Virus record (IMG/VR): IMGVR_UViG_3300045110_000185 | Coordinates: 1 to 32,082 of that record | Strand: one strand, 5' to 3' | DNA from: a virus | DNA length: 32,082 nt | In this document: one piece after another, positions 1 through 6,124 of the stretch | Position numbering within the stretch: position 1 is the first letter of the stretch | How the letters are laid out: every line of letters starts with the position of its first letter | Made by a program: the position numbers and the translations under genes | The notes under the pieces: model-generated | Told to the model about the DNA's origin: nothing | The model's database searches: none | What the model saw: the letters and a program-made list of their open reading frames with translations, nothing else

Positions 1-463
1 TATCGGTGGCGAGTCCGAAAATTCCAGCGTCATCGTGGCCTTTACGATACTGGATGCAATTTCTGGACTGAACCATGTGGCCAAACAGTGGTCTAAGACG
101 GTGGAAATGGGAGATTTCCTTCCAGACCCTTCTACGGAGTCCGTCAAGGGTGGTTGAAGTGACGATGACAACGGTGTCTCTTGGGCTTGCATAGTATTTG
201 GAAAGGGCGTAAATGCCCGCCGAGGTGGTTTTCCAGCTTGCGGCAGGCCCGGTGACCGTGCACCATGGATTTTCAGCGAACGTGCGCTGCATCCACTCAG
301 TCCAGTCGTTCCAGATGTAGGTGTTGGGAACGTGCTTGTTCCAAACCAGGTCAATCGAGTTCTTGAGGTGTTGGTATTTGCCAAGTCCAAGAGGCGGATC
401 ATTGGCAAAACTGTAAAGCTCAATCGCCGCCTGGTCGGTTGTCCTGAAGTTCAGCCCGTACAT
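1..463 (-). CDS. Phage terminase large subunit, N-terminal part (cut by window edge)
   Basis: ATPase motor that drives DNA into the capsid; only the first 154 residues lie in the window. I translated the minus strand by hand from the ATG at 461-463. An in-frame TAG directly precedes this ATG, so translation cannot start earlier, and the gene overlaps the upstream one by 44 bases. Residues 71-80 read TGPAASWKTT, a Walker A-like loop with Trp where Gly is usual. It is followed by a helix and by VVIVTSTTLDGLRRRVWKEI (about 98-117), a segment typical of terminase ATPase domains. The place directly after a small HTH protein fits the usual TerS-TerL order. Walker B and the nuclease domain lie outside the window. 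Recognition rests on motif layout and context. Confidence 0.8.
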   Translation of the reverse strand, partial: MYGLNFRTTDQAAIELYSFANDPPLGLGKYQHLKNSIDLVWNKHVPNTYIWNDWTEWMQRTFAENPWCTVTGPAASWKTTSAGIYALSKYYASPRDTVVIVTSTTLDGLRRRVWKEISHFHRLRPLFGHMVQSRNCIQYRKGHDDAGIFGLATD

Positions 464-941
464 CTATGGTTTCCACGGTAGTCGCCTTTGCCGCCTCGAT
501 CTCAGCATGGTTAATGGTAGGCTTTTCAGTGCCTATGAGGAGCGCACCTTCAATAAGACCGCCATCCTCCTCCTGGGGAAAGATAATCTGATGAACCCCA
601 GCCACATCGCGCACTTTGCGGGCCACTTCCAAAGGATCACCATGCTCCGCAGCCTTTCTGGCCGCCTTGTCAACATACCGAGCCAGGTTTAAGGTGGAAT
701 CCGACCTGTGCCTCTCAAGAGCCTCAGCCATGACGTCCCCAGCGTCCTTCCCGGTAACAGCATCCTCATGAATGCTCTTAGGCTGCTTAAAAGCATGCTT
801 CTTCCAGGAATACTTGAAAGCATAAGACGCCATCGTCCCATAAGGTATCCCAGCCAGACGAGCTGCTTCCCTGGGGCCGTAAACAGTCACAAGTGCTTTC
901 AAAGCATCAAGTTCCTTGCCTACCCGTGCCTTTCCAGCCAT
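420..941 (-). CDS. Candidate terminase small subunit (HTH protein)
   Basis: A 173-residue acidic protein. Residues about 22-48 (REAARLAGIPYGTMASYAFKYSWKK) look like a helix-turn-helix, as in small terminases that bind the packaging site. A helical middle part (about 70-115) and a disordered C-terminal tail follow. It lies directly upstream of the terminase large subunit on the same strand and overlaps it by 44 bases, so the two are probably translationally coupled. Only about 5 bases separate the predicted transcription start of the promoter at 953-979 from its ATG, so the mRNA is almost leaderless. Context and HTH support the call; an ordinary DNA-binding regulator is the alternative. Confidence 0.65.
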   Translation of the reverse strand: MAGKARVGKELDALKALVTVYGPREAARLAGIPYGTMASYAFKYSWKKHAFKQPKSIHEDAVTGKDAGDVMAEALERHRSDSTLNLARYVDKAARKAAEHGDPLEVARKVRDVAGVHQIIFPQEEDGGLIEGALLIGTEKPTINHAEIEAAKATTVETIDVRAELQDNRPGGD

Positions 942-952
942 GAGTTTCAGTA

Positions 953-979
953 CTTATACCTTAACCCCTGGGGTTTCAA
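953..979 (-). promoter_or_regulatory. Promoter with central palindrome, upstream of candidate TerS
   Basis: On the minus strand TTGAAA (974-979) and TATAAG (953-958) are separated by 15 bases. A perfect 13-bp palindrome AACCCC-A-GGGGTT (963-975) fills the spacer and sits inside a wider imperfect repeat (ACCTT...AAGGT, 958-982). The predicted start is near 946, leaving a leader of about 5 bases before the ATG at 941. The palindrome looks like an operator for control of packaging genes. Confidence 0.5.
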
Positions 980-1263
980 GGTATTTTTAATTTTACGAGG
1001 CGTAGCCCTTGGTTTTGCACCCATTAAAATTTGTCTGGGAAACGTTCCCCCCCTACCCCCCCAGCCCAGAATGCCCAAAAAGCATGCTAGGTGGTCTCCG
1101 GCGGCGACGGTAAGCCTATTCAGGTCTAAAATTAAGCATGCTCAAACAAAGCCCGGACAGCGCAGCCTTAGACGTCGGAACCCGTATCGACGCATGCGTA
1201 TTTTGGTTACGATTGCGGGTTGGTTGTGCTCTGAACAGATTGCCAAGCTGTGACCAGTACAGC

Positions 1264-1297
1264 AGAAAGCCCCGTGCTCAGTTACGAACACGGGGCT
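1264..1297 (-). terminator. Rho-independent-type terminator of the MoxR/vWA operon
   Basis: A perfect 9-bp stem AGCCCCGTG / CACGGGGCT (1268-1276, 1289-1297) with a 12-base loop lies 27 bases past the stop of the vWA gene. On the minus strand the stem is followed only by TTCT, so the T-tract is short. Location supports the minus-strand reading. Confidence 0.65.
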
Positions 1298-1323
1298 AAT
1301 CTGGTTTACTGTTTAGTCCGGGC

Positions 1324-2685
1324 TTATTCCGGGAGATTGCCCTTTCCGCCGAATGCTTCAAAGGCAGCATCGAGCGAACGATGGACGGTCAAGTCGCCGC
1401 GATTGGTCGCCCGTTCGACAATCGCATGCGCCACTATCTCAGACCCCAGCACGCCACCGCAAAATTCCAAATCCGAGACAAGCGTCCACGGTTTAGAATG
1501 CGACATCAGCCACTTGACCGCCGGGAGATCAACGGCATTCCCGCCGAGCAGCGTGTCACAGGGCAACTCACCTGCGAACCGCTTCCCGTTGCTGGCATAA
1601 ATCGCCAGCACCCCGCGCCCGTTGGAATGCCCGGAATAATACCCAACCGTCGCAGTCGGCACCAAAGCGCAAAGCGCGCTGAGGTTTGCACGACTCGCAC
1701 CCATCGAACCGGACGCATCTATCACCACGCAGCCGCCCGGTTTATTGCGAATGCGTTGACGGAATAAACCGTTGCTGTCGCCATTGATTACCGCAGCCAA
1801 GAAGCGAAGCGGGTTAATGATTGAGCCGTTGGGCGCGAACCGCCGATTGATTGACTTTTGCTTGTCGCAGGAAACGGTCTTTGGTCGCAAGTCGCGCAAT
1901 TCCATTTTCCCATCGAGCGCATCCCCAGCCTCGACCGGGGGCAGAATGTCGCCGGGCTTGCGTCCGGTCGGTTCTTCGTCTTGCCATTCCTGCTCCGGAC
2001 TTTCCAATAGCGCAACGAGCACCGAAATTGCCCTCGCGCGCCTTGACCGGACTTTGGCCAGATTGACCACGGTTGCAATCGCCCGGCTTAGCTTGTCACC
2101 CATCAGATGACGAACGTGGCGACGACCCCGGCGCGCCGTAAACTCGCTTTTAATATCAGCCCCGGTGCCGTAATGTTTGAGCATCGCCACCGTGCGAACC
2201 GCGTTGAGCAATTGCCCGTTCCGCAATTCGGGCGAATCTTTCGCCTTCCCTGTTCGGACTGCACGAACGTTTTTCTTCAACGTCCTCACTCCGTCCATCG
2301 CGGTTGCAAGGTGCGCCCGTTGATAAATCCGCATCATGCCGGGCGTTGCCGTGCTCGGAAGCATGGTGCTTTCAATGTTCACGTCATCCACGATTTGAGC
2401 GGCAATAGCCTCGTTTTCTGTCAGAGGCTTTTTTCGGCGCGGCGTGTGCCGGGTTGCGTGCCGGGTTTCATGTCCACGGATGGTGACGCCTTTGGCATTG
2501 TCGCCAATCGGCGCGCCTAGCTTGACTACATCTCGACGGTTCTTCTCGTCGTACTGCGTGAACCCGCCAATCTGCCCGGTTTGCTCGGGACGATCAGCTA
2601 GGACGATCTTTGCGCCTTTCAGCTTGCCATCAGGGACGGAGGCGCGGATTGCATCGCGCACGGTTTTGCGGTTGGGTTTTCTCAT
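1324..2685 (-). CDS. Metallopeptidase-like plus vWA (MIDAS) protein, MoxR partner
   Basis: A 453-residue protein with two recognisable parts. Residues 72-76 are HETRH, an HExxH zinc-peptidase signature, with a further His80 and then D100, D101 and N103. This spacing resembles the putative metallopeptidase domain often fused to vWA domains (DUF2201 type). A basic linker (about 110-250) follows. The C-terminal vWA domain begins with VVIDASGSMG, a complete MIDAS DxSxS (D323, S325, S327). The gene lies 5 bases downstream of a MoxR AAA+ ATPase. This is the classical MoxR/vWA pairing, known from RavA-ViaA and CobS-CobT-like systems, where the ATPase remodels a target bound by the metal-ion-dependent vWA domain. 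The target in this phage is unknown. Domain calls are firm from motifs; the biological role is inference. Confidence 0.8.
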   Translation of the reverse strand: MRKPNRKTVRDAIRASVPDGKLKGAKIVLADRPEQTGQIGGFTQYDEKNRRDVVKLGAPIGDNAKGVTIRGHETRHATRHTPRRKKPLTENEAIAAQIVDDVNIESTMLPSTATPGMMRIYQRAHLATAMDGVRTLKKNVRAVRTGKAKDSPELRNGQLLNAVRTVAMLKHYGTGADIKSEFTARRGRRHVRHLMGDKLSRAIATVVNLAKVRSRRARAISVLVALLESPEQEWQDEEPTGRKPGDILPPVEAGDALDGKMELRDLRPKTVSCDKQKSINRRFAPNGSIINPLRFLAAVINGDSNGLFRQRIRNKPGGCVVIDASGSMGASRANLSALCALVPTATVGYYSGHSNGRGVLAIYASNGKRFAGELPCDTLLGGNAVDLPAVKWLMSHSKPWTLVSDLEFCGGVLGSEIVAHAIVERATNRGDLTVHRSLDAAFEAFGGKGNLPE

Positions 2686-2690
2686 ATTGC

Positions 2691-3431
2691 TTAAGCCTTT
2701 AGACCGTTCCGCGCGGCGTCGATTAACGCCATTAGAATTGTCTTGCCTTGCCCCTCGCCGAATACCAATTCAGCCGCCAATTGATCGTCCACACCCTCAG
2801 CCCGGAGGTGCTCGAAACTAATCATCCGGCGCGGAGTGATCGACGGTGCCCAATCGTCCGTGTTCGGCTCATTCGCCATTTTGTTCAGAATGAAAGCCGC
2901 GCACTCAGGCGACAAGCGGCGCAGAATGCCGGAGTGGGGAGTGTCGCAACGCAGCACAATGTCAAAGCGATCAAGAACAGCCTCGGCCAATTGGTCGGGG
3001 CTTCCGTTCATTGTCGCAATCACCCGGTAGCCGGGCGCAGGTTCGACCGTCTCACCGTTGTCCAGATTGAGACGGCAGATGGCCGCATCATCGAGCACGG
3101 ACTGAAGCGGGGCATCTAATTCGCCGCCTGCCTTGTGAATCTCATCCAGCACCAACGGGCAACCTTTGAGAGCAGCACGGGTGGCGCAAGCATTCGACCA
3201 GTGGGTTGAGCCATCCCGGAGCAGGAATTTCCCGAATAGCGCATCTGCGAATTGAGACTGGTTAAGAGTCACCCGCTCGTATTCCGGAGAAAAGGAACAC
3301 GCAGCGGTTGTTTTTCCCGTGCCTGGCTTGCCGTGGAGCAGCCATCGGCGCGGAGGATTAACTAGAGCGTTGAGCATGGCCAGAATGCCCGGCCAGTCGG
3401 TAATTTTTAACGTTGTTTGATTTGGGTTCAT
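2691..3431 (-). CDS. MoxR-type AAA+ ATPase
   Basis: A 246-residue AAA+ ATPase. Visible motifs: Walker A GKPGTGKT (34-41), Walker B PLVLDEIHKA (D96, E97), sensor-1 ATMNGS (N142) and the arginine-finger motif LDRFD (R155). A lid region follows (PSITPRRM, about 196-203). The motif set and small size fit the MoxR/CobS branch, which works with a vWA partner; that partner is the next gene downstream. The start at 3431 has no Shine-Dalgarno sequence but a leader made of repeated AACCAAACCC-like units (3432-3462). Likely role: ATP-driven remodelling together with the vWA protein; the substrate is unknown. Confidence 0.85.
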   Translation of the reverse strand: MNPNQTTLKITDWPGILAMLNALVNPPRRWLLHGKPGTGKTTAACSFSPEYERVTLNQSQFADALFGKFLLRDGSTHWSNACATRAALKGCPLVLDEIHKAGGELDAPLQSVLDDAAICRLNLDNGETVEPAPGYRVIATMNGSPDQLAEAVLDRFDIVLRCDTPHSGILRRLSPECAAFILNKMANEPNTDDWAPSITPRRMISFEHLRAEGVDDQLAAELVFGEGQGKTILMALIDAARNGLKA

Positions 3432-3462
3432 ATTAGGTTTGGTTTGGGTTTGGTTGGGTTTG

Positions 3463-3726
3463 TTAGTCTAAGTCAGATGGCATCCATCCCGGCGCGGCAG
3501 CGTCGAGTAGCGTGTAGCCTGTAACAGTCTGAGCAATCACGTATCGGTGACCGCCGATGTTAATTGAATCGCCATCATAATAAACGTTCTTGCTTGGCAA
3601 TTGCTTAGCGTAATGCTCAAGCGGCAAATCCAACGGAAGGTCGGACGCGTAGCAATGTTTGAAGCCGTTGTATTGCTGCATTTCTGGCATGCAACTGCCC
3701 TCAGTATTGTTCGGTGTATTTAACAT
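3463..3726 (-). CDS. Small protein of unknown function, first gene of the MoxR/vWA operon
   Basis: About 87 residues, ending YTLLDAAAPGWMPSDLD. No family recognised; the C-terminal half (NVYYDGDSINIGGHRYVIAQTV) looks like a short beta-rich unit. Two starts are credible. The ATG at 3726 lies 6 bases after the -10 box of the promoter, so it would be translated from a leaderless mRNA. The ATG at 3690 has a good GAGGG Shine-Dalgarno (3698-3702) 7 bases upstream and would give 75 residues. A farther upstream ATG overlaps the -10 box and is unlikely. As the lead gene of the operon it may be a regulator or adaptor of the ATPase pair, but that is inference. Confidence 0.6.
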   Translation of the reverse strand: MLNTPNNTEGSCMPEMQQYNGFKHCYASDLPLDLPLEHYAKQLPSKNVYYDGDSINIGGHRYVIAQTVTGYTLLDAAAPGWMPSDLD

Positions 3727-3732
3727 TGATTG

Positions 3733-3760
3733 ACTATACAAAGCTGCTTGGAAAGGTCAA
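3733..3760 (-). promoter_or_regulatory. Promoter with AAGCnGCTT operator for the MoxR/vWA operon
   Basis: On the minus strand TTGACC (3755-3760) and TATAGT (3733-3738) are 16 bases apart, and the palindrome AAGCAGCTT (3741-3749) fills the spacer. An ATG follows 6 bases after the -10 box, the same spacing as in the promoter at 4299-4326. A degenerate copy of the palindrome (GAGCAGCTT on the plus strand) lies at 3790-3798. Confidence 0.7.
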
Positions 3761-3904
3761 GCGGCGGGTTTCATTTTCTCCGAAGAAATGAGCAGCTTTT
3801 GTAAAATAAACTTGCGCCACGGTGACCCTATGCGATGCTGGTTGGCATGCGACCTGCTTTATATGGGCATATGAACGTATTGAGACACATTGCCCCGGTG
3901 CTGT

Positions 3905-3973
3905 GGCAGCCGGTTGCACGACCGGGCAGCCGGTGCTCCGGGCAGCCGGGCAGCCCAGCCCGCCGCAGCCCGG
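3905..3973. repeat. GC-rich iteron-like repeats (GGCAGCCGG)
   Basis: GGCAGCCGG occurs at 3905-3913, 3925-3933 and 3941-3949, a variant GGCAGCCCA at 3949-3957, and a further CGCAGCCCGG at about 3964-3973. The block is far more GC-rich than its flanks and can fold on itself. Same-direction short repeats between divergent promoters resemble initiator-binding iterons or stacked operators. Confidence 0.65.
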
Positions 3974-4000
3974 TGCGCGTCCCAGGGATCGCCCCCGGCA

Positions 4001-4068
4001 CACAACCCCACTAGCACAAAACATGACCACTCATCCCGTGTTACACAACACCACTAGCACAAAACATG
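4001..4068. repeat. 25-bp direct repeat, two copies
   Basis: Copies at 4001-4025 and 4044-4068 begin CACAAC and end AGCACAAAACATG, and differ at a single base. The start-to-start distance is 43 bases, about four helical turns. The second copy abuts TTGACA (4069-4074), so the pair may bind an activator or repressor of early rightward transcription. Confidence 0.75.
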
Positions 4069-4101
4069 TTGACAATGATTGCATATCTCCGAAGCTGCTT
4101 C
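4069..4101 (+). promoter_or_regulatory. Candidate early promoter region with AAGCnGCTT palindrome
   Basis: A consensus -35 box TTGACA (4069-4074) follows the 25-bp repeat, and GAAGCTGCTTC (4091-4101), a perfect 11-bp palindrome containing the AAGCnGCTT core, ends 5 bases before the ATG at 4107. I do not see a good -10 box at normal spacing; CATATC (4082-4087) is too close. The operator is supported by its other copies; the promoter itself is uncertain. Confidence 0.4.
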
Positions 4102-4106
4102 ACAAC

Positions 4107-4274
4107 ATGAGTAAATCACCCGTACCAGACAACGTAAAGGATTTTCTTCGCAAGATCGGAAGCATAGGCGGAAAGAAAAGCGCACAGCATCCAGACCGTC
4201 CACGCCTCAACAGAGAGGCAGCACTAGCACGATGGAGAAAGCATTTCCCAATCCCGAAACCCCTTGAAAAATAA
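4107..4274 (+). CDS. Small basic protein with GGKK...NREAALARWRK motif
   Basis: 55 residues, first gene of the rightward early operon. The core GSIGGKKSAQHPDRPRL followed by NREAALARWRKH resembles the short, widespread bacterial and phage sequences of the form GGKxxxxxxxxERxxxARKAAxARW, whose function is not established. The open frame extends upstream, but the extension is a translation of the GC-rich repeats and I reject it. The ATG at 4107 follows the AAGCTGCTT palindrome closely and has no Shine-Dalgarno. The high positive charge suggests nucleic-acid binding, for example as an early regulator; this is inference. Confidence 0.6.
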   Translation: MSKSPVPDNVKDFLRKIGSIGGKKSAQHPDRPRLNREAALARWRKHFPIPKPLEK

Positions 4275-4287
4275 TTTACAAAAAGAT

Positions 4288-4326
4288 GAAAATAATTCTT
4301 GCGTCCTATTCCAAGCAGCTTAGAAT
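4288..4326 (+). promoter_or_regulatory. Early promoter with AAGCnGCTT operator, leaderless start
   Basis: TTGCGT (4299-4304) and TAGAAT (4321-4326) are 16 bases apart, and the palindrome AAGCAGCTT (4313-4321) overlaps the -10 box. An A/T-rich element GAAAATAATTCT (4288-4299) lies directly upstream; AAAATAATTCT recurs at about 12417-12427 before the second transcription unit. The ATG at 4333 is 6 bases after the -10 box, so the transcript probably begins at the start codon. Confidence 0.7.
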
Positions 4327-4332
4327 CCTAAC

Positions 4333-4551
4333 ATGACAAAGAAACATTTCATAGCATTAGCCGACGCAATGCGCCGGGCAGAACCACAGCTTACCGATAC
4401 GGAATTTCGCTCCGGGGAACACAAACAGTGGGAACGAGACATTATCGAAATCGCGGGTGCTTGCCATGAGAGCAACCCTGCTTTTAACACCGAGCGTTGG
4501 ATTGACTACATCAAAGGCAAATGCGGAGTCAACGGTGGAAAGGTCAAATGA
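4333..4551 (+). CDS. Phage hypothetical protein (MTKKHFIALADAMRRA type)
   Basis: 72 residues. The N-terminus MTKKHFIALADAMRRAEP and the later ESNPAFNTERWIDY match the pattern of a small protein found in many phages and mobile elements, of the type (K/R)xxxxIAxAL...NPxFDxxRFxxAC. I know no function for it. The likely fold is a short helical bundle. Its ATG coincides with the predicted transcription start of the promoter at 4299-4326. It overlaps the next gene by 4 bases (ATGA). Confidence 0.75.
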   Translation: MTKKHFIALADAMRRAEPQLTDTEFRSGEHKQWERDIIEIAGACHESNPAFNTERWIDYIKGKCGVNGGKVK

Positions 4552-4739
4552 AAACCGTTTTCTTTACCAGAGCAAAGCTCAATGAGCTACAGGCAAAATA
4601 CGACAAGGCGCGCATGGAGAACCATGAGGAGTTTCAGTTTGAGGGGCAAACCGTCCTTGTCTGTTATGCCAAATACCTGATCGAATTTCTGAACACCCAA
4701 CTCCAACCAAAACCAAAACACAATGAACATACTAACTAA
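4548..4739 (+). CDS. Small hypothetical phage protein
   Basis: 63 residues beginning MKTVFFTRAKLNELQAKYDKA. The start at 4548 is chosen because its ATG overlaps the preceding stop (ATGA), the coupling used throughout this operon; an upstream start would run far into the previous gene. Helix-rich and charged, no family recognised. Its 3' end carries the A/C-rich leader of the next gene. Confidence 0.6.
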   Translation: MKTVFFTRAKLNELQAKYDKARMENHEEFQFEGQTVLVCYAKYLIEFLNTQLQPKPKHNEHTN

Positions 4740-5655
4740 AAACCGCATCCTTCAAAAAGGCGACGAATACAAAAACAACGGAACATGGAAACCAGTACCC
4801 GAGAACGATTACGGGCTGCAAATCATGTTCACCAAATATGCCGAAGTCAGGCGACCTTCGGAAAAACCTTTCCCTGTGAGTCCATCAGTGGCTCCGAGCA
4901 ATGATTCTCACCCTGCACCGACCGCGCGGAACGTGCAGACCAGTGAGGGAGTGAAGCGTTCTCCAAGTCCGGACAAACCGGAGAGCGGCAGGGTCACTTT
5001 ACCACCAGCAACCCCGCATGGTGTTCCATATACACCTGACGTTGCTGAATACTTGCACAAATCCAAACCAACGTGGAACCAAACCAGTTACGAGGAAGTA
5101 CATGGCAAGGGCAGTTACAAGGCATTGCTTAAGGCCACAGGCAAATGGGTTGAGACACCAGAAATCGCCTTACCTAAACCGCTCCCAATCAAGATACCCG
5201 ATTGCATCCCGCCGACACCTAAACCGTTACCGCTACGCAATTGCGCGGTATGTAATTACGACATTACCCAATACCCCGCAGACGTTACCACCTGTAATGA
5301 CTGCATGCCCCAACGGGCAAAAACAATCTCGCCGGACAGTGGCGTTAGTTCCGCTGCAAAGGCAGAGAGGGAGAAATCCCCTGCACCTACTCCTTCGGGT
5401 GCAGGGGTTCTCAAAATTCCATTTCCAAAGCCAGACCCGACAAACCTTACCGCCATGTCCAAACAACCAATCTGGACGGGCCGCAATGGGACATTCACGG
5501 GCTACGCATTGGAAGCAATGCGCGCAAACGACAACATAATGCTCTCGCCAATAGGAAAGCGCGGTGTGGGCAACTGCTGCATTCAATTCCCAATTTCAGT
5601 CATTCCCGCATTAGTGGATTGGCTGGAAGAACAAAGCAAAGGAACAACGAAGTGA
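4723..5655 (+). CDS. Proline-rich protein with a C4 zinc-ribbon-like motif
   Basis: 310 residues. The N-terminal part (about 1-45, NGTWKPVPENDYGLQI) may be a small beta domain. Residues 45-165 are Pro/Ser-rich and probably disordered. A cysteine cluster CAVCNYDITQ...TTCNDC (about 173-194) has two CxxC knuckles, as in zinc ribbons. A second disordered stretch leads to a C-terminal segment (about 245-305, WTGRNGTFTGYALEAMRANDNIMLSPIGKRG). No family recognised. It overlaps the previous gene by 17 bases and starts without a Shine-Dalgarno, after repeated ACCAAAACC units. The GTG of the next gene overlaps its stop. Confidence 0.6.
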   Translation: MNILTKNRILQKGDEYKNNGTWKPVPENDYGLQIMFTKYAEVRRPSEKPFPVSPSVAPSNDSHPAPTARNVQTSEGVKRSPSPDKPESGRVTLPPATPHGVPYTPDVAEYLHKSKPTWNQTSYEEVHGKGSYKALLKATGKWVETPEIALPKPLPIKIPDCIPPTPKPLPLRNCAVCNYDITQYPADVTTCNDCMPQRAKTISPDSGVSSAAKAEREKSPAPTPSGAGVLKIPFPKPDPTNLTAMSKQPIWTGRNGTFTGYALEAMRANDNIMLSPIGKRGVGNCCIQFPISVIPALVDWLEEQSKGTTK

Positions 5656-5900
5656 GTGCGGCCAGTAAGTATCTCAAACTCAAGCCAAGAGAGAGAAAAA
5701 TTTCTCCCACAACCCGAAAACCATTACCAACCCCGGACTTGAGCATCGAAGTGTTCGATGTCCGGGTCTTTGAAGGTGGACGCAACAAAGGCACAATCGT
5801 CTGCAAGCAAATGAAGTGCGAGTTTCCGTCCGGTGACCTAGCCACAGACGTTGGCAAACTGGCACAGGAGTGGCTCGACTTAAAAGAAATCAACCTATAA
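5652..5900 (+). CDS. Small hypothetical protein, GTG start coupled to upstream stop
   Basis: 82 residues. The GTG at 5652 overlaps the previous TGA (GTGA), which suggests termination-reinitiation; an in-frame ATG at 5619 would give a long overlap and is less likely. After a basic N-terminus (LKLKPRERKISPTTRKP), the part SIEVFDVRVFEGGRNKGTIV looks like beta strands, followed by a helix. No function recognised. Confidence 0.6.
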   Translation: MSAASKYLKLKPRERKISPTTRKPLPTPDLSIEVFDVRVFEGGRNKGTIVCKQMKCEFPSGDLATDVGKLAQEWLDLKEINL

Positions 5901-5908
5901 CCAAACAT

Positions 5909-6124
5909 ATGACAACCATAAACACCGATACTGAAAACGAATTGAAAGACTTAAGGGCATTCATTCAGGATGCCCATGCTTACCTGCGGCACTCGTTCCG
6001 GGAAGGAACAAAGCCTGAGATTATTCTCACGACATTGACGCACGACATTGCCGGTCTGGCCAACCATGACCGTTGTTTCTGCCCTCGCGTGAGTGGCTAT
6101 TGCAGAAAGGAAGATGCCAAGTGA
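5909..6124 (+). CDS. Phage hypothetical protein (LTHDIAGL...FCPRVSGY type)
   Basis: 71 residues. An N-terminal helix (NELKDLRAFIQDAHAYLRHS) is followed by IILTTLTHDIAGLANHDRCFCPRVSGYCRKED. The combination L-x-HD-x-x-x-L and F-x-PR-x-x-GY recurs in small proteins of many phages; I know no assigned function. The start at 5909 follows the short leader ACCAAACAT without a Shine-Dalgarno. The next gene starts on an overlapping GTG. Confidence 0.65.
   Translation: MTTINTDTENELKDLRAFIQDAHAYLRHSFREGTKPEIILTTLTHDIAGLANHDRCFCPRVSGYCRKEDAK

Larger units (their letters stand above)
942..1323. other. Intergenic region between vWA gene and candidate TerS
   Basis: No convincing gene in 382 bases. It holds the TerS promoter and palindrome (953-982), a run reading C7-TA-C7 on the plus strand (1047-1062), two copies of AAGCATGCT (1080-1088, 1134-1142), a 10-bp palindrome ACGCATGCGT (1190-1199), and the hairpin terminator at 1268-1297. 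Plus-strand open frames here have no start signal and no recognisable protein. I saw no tRNA cloverleaf. Confidence 0.6.
3727..4106. other. Divergent control region with repeats; possible origin
   Basis: 380 bases without a convincing gene, lying between the leftward MoxR operon and the rightward early operon. It contains the leftward promoter (3733-3760), a GC-rich block with repeated GGCAGCC (3905-3973), a 25-bp direct repeat (4001-4025, 4044-4068), a TTGACA box (4069-4074) and the palindrome GAAGCTGCTTC (4091-4101). Open frames across it on either strand are low-complexity by-products of the repeats. Repeats plus divergent early transcription fit a regulatory hub or a replication origin, but nothing proves either. 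Confidence 0.6.

Noticed and set aside
708-1253. 181-codon open frame on the plus strand
   Set aside because: Lies over the candidate TerS gene and its promoter, has Pro/Arg-rich low-complexity composition and no start signal.
3905-4068. CRISPR array
   Set aside because: Repeats are short, overlapping or only two in number, and lack uniform spacers.
3822-4106. N-terminal extension of the gene at 4107 and a minus-strand frame over 3734-4030
   Set aside because: Both translate the GC-rich repeat block and give low-complexity Cys/Pro/Gly-rich protein; they also span promoter elements.
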